From Syntrophobacter sp. SbD2 (GTDB taxonomy: Bacteria; Desulfobacterota; Binatia; UBA9968): a DNA stretch of 34,467 nucleotides. Shown here piece after piece: positions 1 to 7,597 of the stretch (the first letter of the stretch is position 1; each line of letters starts with the position of its first letter). The stretch spans positions 1 to 34,467 of the forward strand of contig CAMDBU010000055.1 of NCBI GenBank assembly GCA_945889495.1, read 5' to 3'. The position numbers were made by a program, and so were the translations under genes. The notes beneath the pieces were generated by a model. It made no database searches, had not been told where the DNA came from, and saw only the letters and a program-made list of their open reading frames with translations.

Positions 1-123
1 GAAGCGCGCGTCCGGCTTGCCTCGAGCGATGGCCCGGTAAACGTCGTAGATTTTCCGGCCGCCGTAATAAAGCGAGCCGGCGGCGAGCACAACAAACAAA
101 ATCTTTTCAAATGTAGTCAACAT
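1..123 (-). CDS. Membrane protein, N-terminal fragment (cut by window edge)
   Basis: An open frame of 41 codons starts at the ATG read from 123 and runs off the left edge. The peptide begins MLTTFEKILFVVLAAG, a short charged start followed by a hydrophobic segment (about residues 8-20), then a basic stretch (YYGGRKIYDVYRAIARGK). This resembles the first transmembrane helix and cytoplasmic loop of membrane-bound Fe-S reductases of the heterodisulfide-reductase/nitrate-reductase-gamma type, but too little is present to prove that. The Shine-Dalgarno is weak. The gene lies downstream of the IclR regulator on the same strand, 285 bases away, with a hairpin repeat between them. Confidence 0.55.
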   Translation of the reverse strand, partial: MLTTFEKILFVVLAAGSLYYGGRKIYDVYRAIARGKPDARF

Positions 124-290
124 CGCGGTGCAACCGCCCTCCGTTTAGATCCCTACTTAACGTTGACTGGATGAATTTGTCAAAATACCTGGCGAGAATT
201 TATTTCCAGCGCGGCAATCCCCCCGCCACCCCGCCACATGTCTATCAACCAAAACAGCGACCCTTAGTCACCGAACACTAGGAAAGCCGA

Positions 291-379
291 ATTTTCACTA
301 CGAAGTTCACGAAAGACACGAAGGTTTCGGGAATCCAATTCCGAACTTCGTGCCCTTCGTGTTTTTCGTGGTGAAATTC
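291..379. repeat. Intergenic hairpin repeat, TTCGTG family, copy 1
   Basis: The two ends are near-perfect inverted copies: TTTCACTACGAA on the left and TTCGTGGTGAAA on the right. Between them lie further CACGAAG / CTTCGTG repeats, so the whole 89 bases can fold into one long imperfect hairpin. A second copy lies at 19138-19246. It occupies most of the gap between the IclR gene and the partial membrane gene. No promoter was recognised in the remaining bases of 124-408. Confidence 0.7.
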
Positions 380-408
380 GCCGATCCGATCCCAGCGCGT
401 TGACTCGA

Positions 409-1188
409 CTACGCAGCAAAACCCAAGCGCCGCGACAGCTCTTCGCCGGCGCGCAATAGGCTCGGCGTGATATCCTTGGCGATCGACTCGTCGGTCAAAC
501 GCTGGCTCGGTCCCACCACCGCCAGGGTGCCGACCAAGGTGCGCGTGTAGTCGCGCACCGGCACCGCCACCGAATGGACCTCCTCGGTAAACTCGCCCTT
601 CTCGATGGCGTAGCCGGCGGTGACGATCTGGCCGATATGTTCGTCCAGGGCGCTACGATCGACAATGGTCTTGTCGGTGAAACGTTCGAGCCGTTCGGCG
701 AGGGTCTGGCGCACCGCGCCGTCGGCTTCGAAGGCCAGATGAATTTTCCCCACCGCCGTGCAATGGGCCGGCAACGCCGTACCCAGGAACGACACCACGC
801 GCACGGCGCGCTGGGGCTCGACGAAATCGAGCGGCATGATCACGCCGCCCTTGCGGATGCCAACATAGACGCTTTCGCGGGTCGACTTGGCCAACGCTTC
901 AAGGATAGTGCGCGACTGCATCAGCAAGCCCATCTGATGAATATAGGTCTGGCCGATTTGCAGACACTTGAGACCGAGCCGGTAATTTTCCGAGGATTTG
1001 TTCTGCTCGATGTAGCCGCGCGCTTCCAGCGTCGCCAACAAACGAAACACATTGTTCTTATGCAGTTTTAACCGCTTGCTCAGTTCGGTGACGCCGATCT
1101 CGTCGACGTTACCGCTGAACTGCTCCAACACATCGAGGGCATGGGACACCGATTGAATGACGTAATTAGCTTTCTCGCGCCGAACCAT
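409..1188 (-). CDS. IclR-family transcriptional regulator
   Basis: The 259-residue protein has the standard IclR layout and length. A winged helix-turn-helix covers about residues 10-72 (VSHALDVLEQF, then VTELSKRLKLHKNNVFRLL and the wing LEARGYIEQN). An effector-binding domain follows from about residue 85 to the end (ALPAHCTAVGKIHLA, GYAIEKGEFTEEVHSVAVPV). IclR proteins usually control genes for breakdown of aromatic or other organic acids and respond to a small molecule. The start is supported by CGGAGG four bases upstream of the ATG. No catabolic gene sits next to it on the same strand, so its target is unknown. An interrupted palindrome lies upstream at 1294-1307. Confidence 0.93.
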   Translation of the reverse strand: MVRREKANYVIQSVSHALDVLEQFSGNVDEIGVTELSKRLKLHKNNVFRLLATLEARGYIEQNKSSENYRLGLKCLQIGQTYIHQMGLLMQSRTILEALAKSTRESVYVGIRKGGVIMPLDFVEPQRAVRVVSFLGTALPAHCTAVGKIHLAFEADGAVRQTLAERLERFTDKTIVDRSALDEHIGQIVTAGYAIEKGEFTEEVHSVAVPVRDYTRTLVGTLAVVGPSQRLTDESIAKDITPSLLRAGEELSRRLGFAA

Positions 1189-1293
1189 TTTGCCTCCGTG
1201 AAACCGCTAAACGCTGGCCCCTGACGGCTGTGGATAACCACCCCGGACCCGCGGCCAGAAATGGCGTTTTAAGCTAACCCAAGGTGCTTGTCA

Positions 1294-1307
1294 AACCGTG
1301 GCCGGTT
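1294..1307. promoter_or_regulatory. Interrupted palindrome upstream of the IclR gene (possible operator)
   Basis: AACCG-TGGC-CGGTT is a perfect five-base inverted repeat with a four-base spacer, about 105 bases upstream of the IclR start codon. IclR regulators often bind such palindromes and repress themselves, but the site could be chance in GC-rich DNA. Confidence 0.25.
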
Positions 1308-1460
1308 AAGCCGCAACACCGCGATGAGTGCTTCACTGCCGGGTAATTCCCCGCGGCCCTGCCTCGGTGATTATCAACCAGCGTCGCAAAATGACCCGCC
1401 GTTGAGCCTAAGTTGGCGCCCACGCCGGCGCGCTTGACGGCTTATGATCTATCCGGCACT

Positions 1461-1544
1461 ATGCAGGGCATGACGCGTTTGGCGAAAAATCTTTGGCCTG
1501 GCTGGCGGCGCTGGCACACAACCCAGCGGCTGCACCATGGCTGA
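1461..1544 (+). CDS. trpL: trp operon leader peptide (attenuator control peptide)
   Basis: A 27-codon frame upstream of trpE contains three tryptophan codons close together (residues 12, 15 and 18, in LWPGWRRWHT). Tryptophan is rare, so three in seven codons directly before a terminator hairpin and trpE is the signature of a ribosome-sensing leader. Its TGA stop overlaps the first strand of the antiterminator stem. An internal ATG at 1470 would give a 24-residue version. Neither start has a strong Shine-Dalgarno, so the exact start is uncertain. A TATGAT sequence at 1443-1448 could be a -10 element, but no matching -35 was found. Confidence 0.75.
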   Translation: MQGMTRLAKNLWPGWRRWHTTQRLHHG

Positions 1545-1583
1545 TTGCGACGCGCGATCGAACTGACACAAGGGCCATAGGTG
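1533..1583 (+). promoter_or_regulatory. trp attenuator: antiterminator stem
   Basis: Bases 1533-1541 (CACCATGGC) pair with 1574-1583 (GCCATAGGTG) in nine base pairs with one bulged A at 1579. The right strand is the same stretch that forms the left arm of the terminator at 1570-1600, so the two folds exclude each other. A ribosome stalled on the Trp codons (1494-1514) would leave 1533-1541 free and let transcription continue. A ribosome finishing at the TGA would cover it. A weaker alternative pairing of 1496-1501 with 1535-1541 could protect the terminator when there is no translation. Confidence 0.72.
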
Positions 1584-1609
1584 ATTCACTTATGGCCCTT
1601 TTAATTTTT
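1570..1609 (+). terminator. trp attenuator: intrinsic terminator before trpE
   Basis: Bases 1570-1583 pair with 1587-1600 to give a 14-base-pair hairpin (AAGGGCCATA arm, three-base loop, one G-T pair). A T-rich run TTTTAATTTTT follows at 1599-1609. It lies six bases before the trpE start codon, which is the expected place for an attenuator, not for the end of an upstream gene. The region 1189-1460 upstream holds no recognisable gene. Confidence 0.85.
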
Positions 1610-1614
1610 CCACC

Positions 1615-3102
1615 ATGATCCAACCCGATTTCAAAGAATTCTCCCGGCTCGCCAAGCAGGGCAACCTGGTGCCGATCTATCAAGAGCTGTTGATGGATCT
1701 GGAAACGCCGCTATCGTTTTTCAAGCGCCTCGAGCGCGACCGCTACGCGTTTATCTTGGAAAGCGTCGAGGGTAGCGAACGCTGGGCGCGCTATTCGTTT
1801 CTCGGCACCCGGCCGCAGCGGGTATTCAAAGCGCGCGGCGATCAAGTGGAATTGATCGACAACGGCAAGGTCAGGAAATGGCAAACCGCCACGCCACTCA
1901 AGGCCCTCGAAGAACTATTGAAAGATTACCGGCCGGTGCCGGTGGCCGGCGTGCCGCCATTTTTTGGCGGCGCCCTGGGCTATGTCGCCTACGACGCGGT
2001 GGCGCAGTTTCACGGCATTGTGAATGACAAAAAAGATCCCCTGGGCATGCCGGAGATTTTTTTCTTGTTCGTCCAGACGCTGGTCGCCTTCGACAACTTG
2101 AAACACACCATCAAAGTCATCGACAACGTGCAGATCCATCCGGGCAAGAATCTGCGCCGCGCCTACGACGACGCGGTGAAACGGATTCATAAAGTCATCT
2201 CGACATTACAGAAAAAGCCCCGCGGCATCGAGCCGCGCGACCTGAGCCCGGCGACGGGCAAGCGTAAATTCCGCTCCAACTTGAGCCCCAAAGCGTTTCA
2301 CCAGGCGGTCCATCGGGCCAAGGAATATATTAAGGCCGGCGACATCATTCAGACCGTGCTCTGTCAAAGACTGGAAACCGAAACCGACAGCGATCCCTTC
2401 GAGATCTACCGGGCGCTGCGCTTCGTCAACCCGTCGCCCTACATGTATTATCTGGAACTCGACGACCTGCGGGTGATCGGCTCGTCGCCGGAAACTCTCG
2501 TGCGTTTGACCGGCGACACCATCGAGCTCCGCCCCATCGCCGGCACGCGCAAGCGCGGCGCCACGGCGGAAGAAGAGCGCGAGCTCGAAGCCGAATTGTT
2601 GGCGGACCCGAAGGAATGCGCCGAGCATATCATGCTGGTCGATCTCGGCCGCAACGACGTCGGCCGGGTGGCCGCCATCGGCAGCGTCGAAGTCAATGAA
2701 CTCATGGCTATCGAGCGCTATTCGCATGTCATCCATATCGTCTCCAACGTGCGCGGCAAGCTGGCGCCGGACAAAACCCCCTTCGACCTGTTCGTCTCGG
2801 CGTTTCCCGCCGGCACGTTGTCGGGAGCGCCGAAGATTCGCGCCATGCAGATCATCGCCGAGCTGGAGCCGCAAAAACGCAGCCTCTACGGCGGCGCCAT
2901 CGGCTACTTCGGCTACAACGGCAATCTCGACACCTGCATCGTCATCCGCACCATCGTCATGAAGGGTAAGAAGTTATTTATCAACGCCGGCGCCGGCATC
3001 GTCGCCGACTCCGACCCGGCGCTGGAATATCAGGAGACCTTGAACAAGGCCCGCGCCATGCTGCGCGCCGTGGAGTTGGCCGAACAGTGGAGGAAGCGAT
3101 GA
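1615..3102 (+). CDS. trpE: Anthranilate synthase component I (TrpE)
   Basis: The 495-residue protein makes anthranilate from chorismate, using ammonia delivered by the TrpG subunit; this is the first committed step of tryptophan synthesis in the cytoplasm. The N-terminal domain carries the LES motif (residues 48-50) that binds feedback tryptophan. The C-terminal chorismate-binding domain has the conserved blocks GSSPETLVRL, RPIAGTRKRG, LVDLGRNDVGRV and PAGTLSGAPKIRAM. Length is normal for the family. The N-terminus MIQPDFKEFSRLAKQGN matches usual TrpE starts, although no Shine-Dalgarno precedes this ATG because the attenuator hairpin lies right there. Its stop overlaps the trpG start (ATGA). 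The two subunits are separate, as is usual. Confidence 0.97.
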   Translation: MIQPDFKEFSRLAKQGNLVPIYQELLMDLETPLSFFKRLERDRYAFILESVEGSERWARYSFLGTRPQRVFKARGDQVELIDNGKVRKWQTATPLKALEELLKDYRPVPVAGVPPFFGGALGYVAYDAVAQFHGIVNDKKDPLGMPEIFFLFVQTLVAFDNLKHTIKVIDNVQIHPGKNLRRAYDDAVKRIHKVISTLQKKPRGIEPRDLSPATGKRKFRSNLSPKAFHQAVHRAKEYIKAGDIIQTVLCQRLETETDSDPFEIYRALRFVNPSPYMYYLELDDLRVIGSSPETLVRLTGDTIELRPIAGTRKRGATAEEERELEAELLADPKECAEHIMLVDLGRNDVGRVAAIGSVEVNELMAIERYSHVIHIVSNVRGKLAPDKTPFDLFVSAFPAGTLSGAPKIRAMQIIAELEPQKRSLYGGAIGYFGYNGNLDTCIVIRTIVMKGKKLFINAGAGIVADSDPALEYQETLNKARAMLRAVELAEQWRKR

Positions 3103-3665
3103 TTTTACTCATCGATAACTACGATTCCTTCACCTACAATTTGTATCATTATCTCGGCGAGCTCGGCGCCGAAGTGCGGGTTGTCTACAACGACAAGATC
3201 ACGCTCGACAAGATCGCCGCATTGAAGCCGGAGAAAATCGTCATCTCGCCGGGTCCCTGCACGCCGAAAGAAGCCGGCATTTCCTGCGCCGTCATCAATC
3301 GCTTCGGCGCCCAGACGCCGATCCTCGGCGTCTGCTTGGGCCACCAGTCCATCGGCGCCGCCTACGGCGGCCAGATCATCCGCGCGCCGTCGATCATGCA
3401 TGGCAAACTGTCCGACGTCAGCCATGACGGCAAGACTATCTTTGCCAATTTGAAAAATCCCTTCGCCGCCATGCGCTACCACTCGCTGGTGATCGATCCC
3501 ATCAGCCTGCCGGCGGAACTCAGCGTCAGCGCCCGCACCGGCGACGGCGTCATCATGGCCGTGCGCCACCAGAGTTTTCCCGTCGAGGGCGTACAGTTCC
3601 ATCCCGAGTCGATCCTCGCCGAAGAGGGCAAAAAGCTGCTTAAAAATTTCCTCGACCGTTACTAG
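3099..3665 (+). CDS. trpG: Anthranilate synthase component II, glutamine amidotransferase (TrpG)
   Basis: The 188-residue class I glutamine amidotransferase releases ammonia from glutamine for TrpE. The catalytic triad is visible: Cys79 in GVCLGHQSI, and His168 and Glu170 in FHPES. The oxyanion region SPGPCTP (residues 50-56) and MHGK are also present. The start chosen is the ATG at 3099, which overlaps the trpE stop by two bases and has GGAGG at 3089-3093 five bases upstream; a start at 3087 would lack this. TrpG proteins of this type can also serve PabB in folate synthesis, and no separate pabA is seen here. The ATGA overlap implies translational coupling with trpE. Confidence 0.96.
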   Translation: MILLIDNYDSFTYNLYHYLGELGAEVRVVYNDKITLDKIAALKPEKIVISPGPCTPKEAGISCAVINRFGAQTPILGVCLGHQSIGAAYGGQIIRAPSIMHGKLSDVSHDGKTIFANLKNPFAAMRYHSLVIDPISLPAELSVSARTGDGVIMAVRHQSFPVEGVQFHPESILAEEGKKLLKNFLDRY

Positions 3666-3668
3666 ACG

Positions 3669-4088
3669 ATGAAACTGCTCTGCTTCCAAGCCAAGCGCTT
3701 TCATTGGAAAAGCCATTCGAAGACCTTGCCCGAGGTCGCCGACCAAGATGTCGACCAGGAAGTCAGTGAGACGGTCGTCGTGTTCATTCACGCCGAGGCC
3801 GCCGACGGCGAAGCCGAACGGAGCGCGTCGGTGCTGCGCCAGAGCCTAAAGCATGTCAAATGGCTGGCCAACAAGCGCGAACTCAAAAACATCGTGCTCC
3901 ATTCCTTCACCCACCTGGGCGGCGTCACCGCGCCGGCCGAACTCGCCGAGTCATTCATCACGACATTGCAGCAGCGCTTGAGCGACACCGGTTATCAGGT
4001 CTGGACCACCCCCTTCGGCTATTTTTGCGAATGGGATCTGAGCGTCTACGGCGAGAGCCTGGCCAAGGTTTGGAAAGAGATTCACTAG
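3669..4088 (+). CDS. Free-standing threonyl-tRNA synthetase editing-domain protein
   Basis: The 139-residue protein resembles the N-terminal editing domain of archaeal threonyl-tRNA synthetase, a D-aminoacyl-tRNA-deacylase-like fold that removes serine wrongly attached to tRNA-Thr. Supporting segments are the opening MKLLCFQAKRFHW, LKNIVLHSFTHLGG (72-85), the regular L..RL...GYQVWTTPFGYF (100-119) and the final EWDLSVYGESLAKVWKEI. The catalytic and tRNA-binding parts of a synthetase are absent. It starts three bases after the trpG stop without its own Shine-Dalgarno, so it is probably translated by coupling as the third gene of the trp unit. Whether it edits tRNA-Thr in trans or has another deacylase role cannot be seen here. 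Confidence 0.72.
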   Translation: MKLLCFQAKRFHWKSHSKTLPEVADQDVDQEVSETVVVFIHAEAADGEAERSASVLRQSLKHVKWLANKRELKNIVLHSFTHLGGVTAPAELAESFITTLQQRLSDTGYQVWTTPFGYFCEWDLSVYGESLAKVWKEIH

Positions 4089-4140
4089 CCGATCGGGCTT
4101 GCCGGTCTGGCGCGAAATTTCCACCGCCCAATCGTCACCA

Positions 4141-4149
4141 TGCTATAAT
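4141..4149 (+). promoter_or_regulatory. Extended -10 promoter for the SH3 lipoprotein
   Basis: TGCTATAAT combines a perfect TATAAT box with the TGn extension that allows weak -35 elements. No good -35 is found 16-18 bases upstream. The start codon follows 31 bases later, with GGGAGG at 4169-4174. Confidence 0.6.
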
Positions 4150-4180
4150 CTCGCCAGTGAACCCAGTTGGGAGGTAATCC

Positions 4181-4741
4181 ATGGCACTTAACGTGAGAAA
4201 TATGAATGGCTGGACAATCGCACTGGCGCTGATCTTGACGGCCACGGCGTGCAAAAACGCTGAAGAAGTCGCCAGTCCTGACACGCTCCCCGATCTGAAC
4301 AAACAAACCCGTCCCTACGTGGCGATCGAAAACACCAAGCTGCGCAGCGGCCCTGGGCCGCAATTCCGCGCCATCGCCGACATCCCGGCCAACGCCAAGA
4401 TTCATATCGTCGGCCGCGACGGCGATTGGGCTTTGCTGATATCCAAGAAGGGCAACGCGCCAGGATTCATCGAGCTGGCGGCGATCAAACCCGGCGAAGG
4501 CGAGAGCACAAAGCAGGAGTTCGGCGAAGCGCGCCGGATCGAAGGCAAATTCACCGTGGTCGCCGACACCCAGGTGCGCAGCGGTCCAGGGCTGCACTTT
4601 CCCAGCCTCGCCGACATCGCCAAAGGCACCACCATCAACGTTGTCGAAGAAGAAAAAGGTTGGCTCAAAGTCGAGTCCCGCCGCGGCAACAAACCTGGCT
4701 ATGTGGATGTCACTCTGGCGAAACCGTTAGGCGATAAGTAG
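4181..4741 (+). CDS. Lipoprotein with two bacterial SH3 domains
   Basis: The 186-residue protein starts with a basic and hydrophobic signal (WTIALALILTATAC) ending in a lipobox-like site, with Cys24 as the likely lipid attachment point. Two bacterial SH3 (SH3b) repeats follow. The first is at about residues 46-104 (ENTKLRSGPGPQFRAIADI, then GDWALL and GFIELA). The second is at about 122-183 (ADTQVRSGPGLHFPSLADI, then KGWLKV and GYVDVT). Such domains bind peptidoglycan or wall-associated ligands, so an envelope role outside the inner membrane is likely. A perfect Shine-Dalgarno, GGGAGG, lies six bases before the ATG. It has its own promoter, separate from the trp unit, and a related SH3 domain ends the protein at 7598-9145. 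Confidence 0.85.
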   Translation: MALNVRNMNGWTIALALILTATACKNAEEVASPDTLPDLNKQTRPYVAIENTKLRSGPGPQFRAIADIPANAKIHIVGRDGDWALLISKKGNAPGFIELAAIKPGEGESTKQEFGEARRIEGKFTVVADTQVRSGPGLHFPSLADIAKGTTINVVEEEKGWLKVESRRGNKPGYVDVTLAKPLGDK

Positions 4742-4774
4742 CGCAGCTGCCGAATCGCTGCTGAATTCGCACAC

Positions 4775-4852
4775 CTCGCGCCAAGCACGCCAAGGACGCC
4801 AAGTTCGGAAAATATATTCTTACCTTTGCGTCCTTAGCGGCCTTGGCGCGAG
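4775..4852. repeat. Intergenic hairpin repeat, GGCGCGAG family, copy 1
   Basis: The outer ends CTCGCGCCAAG and CTTGGCGCGAG are inverted copies, and inner CGCCAAGGACGCCAAG faces CTTTGCGTCCTTAGCGGCC to give a long imperfect hairpin. It sits between the convergent ends of the SH3 lipoprotein gene and the amidohydrolase gene. Related copies are at 14332-14412, 18131-18208 and 22711-22813. Confidence 0.75.
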
Positions 4853-4873
4853 ATATTCCCAATGATGGCGCCG

Positions 4874-5842
4874 CTAAATTTTCAACAACCGCATCGCCGT
4901 GCCACCGAGCATATCCTCTCTCGCCTTTTCACTGAGTGGCAAGTGGCGCACCGCTTCGACGTAATTCCTCAGCTCGGTCATGCCCCGGCCGGTGTCGGTG
5001 TTGACGCCGGTGAAGTCCTGCGGATAGTCGCTGGCGAAAACTAACCTGTCGGGACGAATCCCTTCGAGGGCGCAGTTGAGCGCAGTGGTGGCGCCTTCGA
5101 AACCCGCCATGTCGAAGTAGACCATCTCGTAGTATTCGAGAAACGGTTTCTTGAGCGTGCCGAAGCGGTAGCCCTTGTTGACCAGCCGGTCCTTAACTGC
5201 GGCGATGCCGCCGCCGAAGTGGGCCATGACGATTTTTAAGCTTGGATAGCGGTCGTAAATCCCGCCGGCGATCAAGCGCGTGGTCGCCACCGTCAAGTCG
5301 ACTTCGCGGCCCAATACTCGCGGCAGGTCGTAATCCTGCAAATGCTCGTAGCCGGTGGGCACCAGGGCGGGATGGACGAACACCGGCGCGTCGAGCTCGC
5401 AGGCGAGCTCGTACAAATCGTAGAGCTTGGGCGAATCGAGCGACAGGCCGTTCACCTGGGAGGTGATGGTCAAGCCATGCAAGCCGAGATCGGTGAGCGC
5501 ACGGCGCAGCTCGGCGATGGCGGGCTTGCCCTCCAGCACCGGCGCTTGGGCCAGGCCGACGAAGCGGCGCGGATATTTTTTCTCGATGGCCGCCAGATCG
5601 TCGTTGATGAAGCGGCATTCGTCGAGCGGCGCCGACCAACCGAGCAGACAGGACAGTACTGAAATATCGACGCCGGCCTCGGCCATGTCATCCAACTGCA
5701 AATCGAGATCGTAGAGCCGCTGGTGCATGGTGGTCGCCGGCAGACCGCCTTCTTGAAGCAGGGTTCGGCCAGTATCGGAATAGAGTCCGCGCTTCTTGGC
5801 CAGCTCGACTGGGATGTAATGATGTTGAAAATCGACGACCAT
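4874..5842 (-). CDS. Amidohydrolase-2 family protein (ACMSD-like metal hydrolase/decarboxylase)
   Basis: The 322-residue TIM-barrel enzyme belongs to the amidohydrolase-2 group, which includes aminocarboxymuconate-semialdehyde decarboxylase and related decarboxylases and hydrolases of aromatic breakdown. Visible blocks are VDFQHHYIP at the start, FVHPALVP in the middle, VMAHFGGGI, and RLVFASDYPQDF near the end with the metal-binding Asp. The first HxH metal motif reads QHH, so the first His is Gln. The start at 5842 is chosen because AAGGAG lies seven bases upstream. The upstream MFS gene ends one base before this start, so the two are translationally coupled and the transporter may carry this enzyme's substrate. 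The substrate cannot be named. Confidence 0.85.
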   Translation of the reverse strand: MVVDFQHHYIPVELAKKRGLYSDTGRTLLQEGGLPATTMHQRLYDLDLQLDDMAEAGVDISVLSCLLGWSAPLDECRFINDDLAAIEKKYPRRFVGLAQAPVLEGKPAIAELRRALTDLGLHGLTITSQVNGLSLDSPKLYDLYELACELDAPVFVHPALVPTGYEHLQDYDLPRVLGREVDLTVATTRLIAGGIYDRYPSLKIVMAHFGGGIAAVKDRLVNKGYRFGTLKKPFLEYYEMVYFDMAGFEGATTALNCALEGIRPDRLVFASDYPQDFTGVNTDTGRGMTELRNYVEAVRHLPLSEKAREDMLGGTAMRLLKI

Positions 5843-5843
5843 C

Positions 5844-7280
5844 TTAGCTCTCCTTAATTTCGCCCGGTGAATTTTTCCGCCCACGCGCGCGCAAGCCGAT
5901 CCCTATGGCTAGTAACCCAATCGGCACCAACCAGGCAAACGCAAACTGCTGCGCGCCGGCGAACACCGCCGGCGACTTCCACAGCGCGTCATGGCCGGCG
6001 AGCTCCATGAGCGCGACGACCAGCGTCGTGCCGATGGTGCCGGCGGCGGTGCCAAAGGAACTGAGCATCGCCGCCAACACGCCGTAGTCTTCTTTCGCTA
6101 CGGAAGCGAAGGCGAGCTTCTGGTTGGCCGGGGTGAAAAATCCCACCCCGGCGCCGAGCAAGGCCAACACCGCGCCCACCGCGGCGAAGTGGCTATCGAC
6201 GCCCAGAAAGGCATAGGCGGCGATGGCGGCAACCAGCAGGGCGACGCCCACGGTGGTCACCGACGCGGCGTCGAAGCGGTCGGCCAAGCGGCCGCTCAGC
6301 GGCGACGCCAACGCCGTCGACAGCGGCATGAGCGCGAGCAGAAATCCCGCCGCCAAGGCGCTGGCGCCAAGCACGTTTTGCAAATAGAGCGGCGCGGTGA
6401 GCGCCACCGGATTGTAAATCATATGGCTCAAGATCAGCGCCACCATCGCGGCCGACAGCGCGCGGCTGCGAAAGATGCGCAGATCGATCAATGGTTTCGC
6501 GGCGCGCAACTCGACGCCGATAAAACTCGCCAAGCCGATCGCGGCGATGGCGAACCAGCCGATCACCCACAACGAGCTCCAGCCCAGCCGAGCGCCGAAG
6601 CTCAAGCCGACCAGCAGTGCCGGATAGCCGATTAGCAGCGTCAGCGAACCCCAGGCATCGAATTTTTCCGGCCGCCGTTCACCGGCGCCGCGAAAGATTT
6701 TCACCACCGCCAAAGTCACGGCGAAGCCAACGACAAAATTCATCCAGAAGATCCAAGTCCAACCGCCCAGCTGCAAGAGAAATCCGCCCACCGTCGGGCC
6801 GGTCATGCGGCCGACGGCGACGGCGGAGGCGAAAGTCCCGAGCGCCTGGCCGCGCCGTTCGGCGGCGACGCTGCCGGCGAGCAGCGCCGTCGACATCGGC
6901 AACGCCATCGCCAAGCCCAGCGCCATCACGGCACGCGCCAGCAAGAGTTGCCGGAAAGAAAACGCCAAGGCGCCCAGGCCGGCGCCGGCGCTGTAAAGCG
7001 CCACGCCGATTTTATAAAGCCGGCGCTGGCCGAGGATGCCGCCGGCGCGGCCGAAGCAAAACGACAAGCTCGAGATCGTCACCACGCCCATCAAGGTGAC
7101 CCACTGGATCTCCGCCAGACTATTGCCGAACTGTTTTTGAATCGTCGGCAAAGCGACGCTGATGCTGCCGAAGCTGTTGAAGAATAAAAACGCCGCCAAG
7201 CAGGTCACCATGAGAATCGCCCGCTCCTCGGCGCGCGAGAGCTCGGTGGTCGAAGTGACGGATCGGTTGTGCGGCGTCAT
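5844..7280 (-). CDS. MFS transporter (drug:H+ antiporter-2 type)
   Basis: The 478-residue integral membrane protein has about 14 hydrophobic helices, the layout of the DHA2 branch of the major facilitator superfamily. The motif-A region is recognisable as GRAGGILGQRRLYKIG after helix 2, with a second half-motif SGRLADRFDAASV in the middle. Members export drugs or move small organic solutes using the proton gradient. The gene ends one base before the amidohydrolase start, so the pair form an operon. No clear Shine-Dalgarno precedes the chosen ATG, and a later start near the first helix is possible. The last residues are charged and cytoplasmic. Confidence 0.9.
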   Translation of the reverse strand: MTPHNRSVTSTTELSRAEERAILMVTCLAAFLFFNSFGSISVALPTIQKQFGNSLAEIQWVTLMGVVTISSLSFCFGRAGGILGQRRLYKIGVALYSAGAGLGALAFSFRQLLLARAVMALGLAMALPMSTALLAGSVAAERRGQALGTFASAVAVGRMTGPTVGGFLLQLGGWTWIFWMNFVVGFAVTLAVVKIFRGAGERRPEKFDAWGSLTLLIGYPALLVGLSFGARLGWSSLWVIGWFAIAAIGLASFIGVELRAAKPLIDLRIFRSRALSAAMVALILSHMIYNPVALTAPLYLQNVLGASALAAGFLLALMPLSTALASPLSGRLADRFDAASVTTVGVALLVAAIAAYAFLGVDSHFAAVGAVLALLGAGVGFFTPANQKLAFASVAKEDYGVLAAMLSSFGTAAGTIGTTLVVALMELAGHDALWKSPAVFAGAQQFAFAWLVPIGLLAIGIGLRARGRKNSPGEIKES

Positions 7281-7597
7281 GGCAGGTTAACGTGGAGTGA
7301 TTTTTTGTAGCCCAAGTGACGCCTGAGCGCCAGCGCCGCGCTCCAGCGCGGGATCGTTTCCTGGCCCAATCCCGCCAGCACCAGCCGGCCCCGGCTGAGC
7401 CACTAACAGTTTTGCTCGCGGCTGACCAATTTGTCCGGCCGGATTGTCCGCAAACGCTGTAGTAATTGTCTTGTCATGTGTCCAAACATCTCTAAATCTC
7501 CCTTGTTTGTCTCTGTACGCCGGCCGTTTCGCCAAGTGGCACGGCTTTCGCGATGTCCAGGTTTAAAATCAGCCTCATAAGTGGACGGGAGAACGCG
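7281..7597. other. Divergent intergenic region, no supported gene
   Basis: These 317 bases separate the MFS gene (minus) from the coiled-coil gene (plus). A short TTG-started frame on the minus strand (7287-7535) has Ala/Gly/Pro-rich low-complexity content and no recognisable domain, so it was not called. Promoters for both flanking genes should lie here; only a weak TAAAAT near 7563 was seen. Confidence 0.5.

Noticed and set aside
574-1071. Long plus-strand open frame inside the IclR gene
   Set aside because: It is the shadow of a well-supported gene on the other strand and shows no domain, signal or ribosome site.
2206-2874. 222-codon minus-strand frame inside trpE
   Set aside because: Shadow frame in GC-rich coding DNA; trpE is certain on the other strand and the shadow protein is Arg/Ala/Gly-rich with no recognisable motif.
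7287-7535. 82-codon minus-strand frame between the MFS and coiled-coil genes
   Set aside because: TTG start, low-complexity Ala/Gly/Pro content, no Shine-Dalgarno and no recognisable family.
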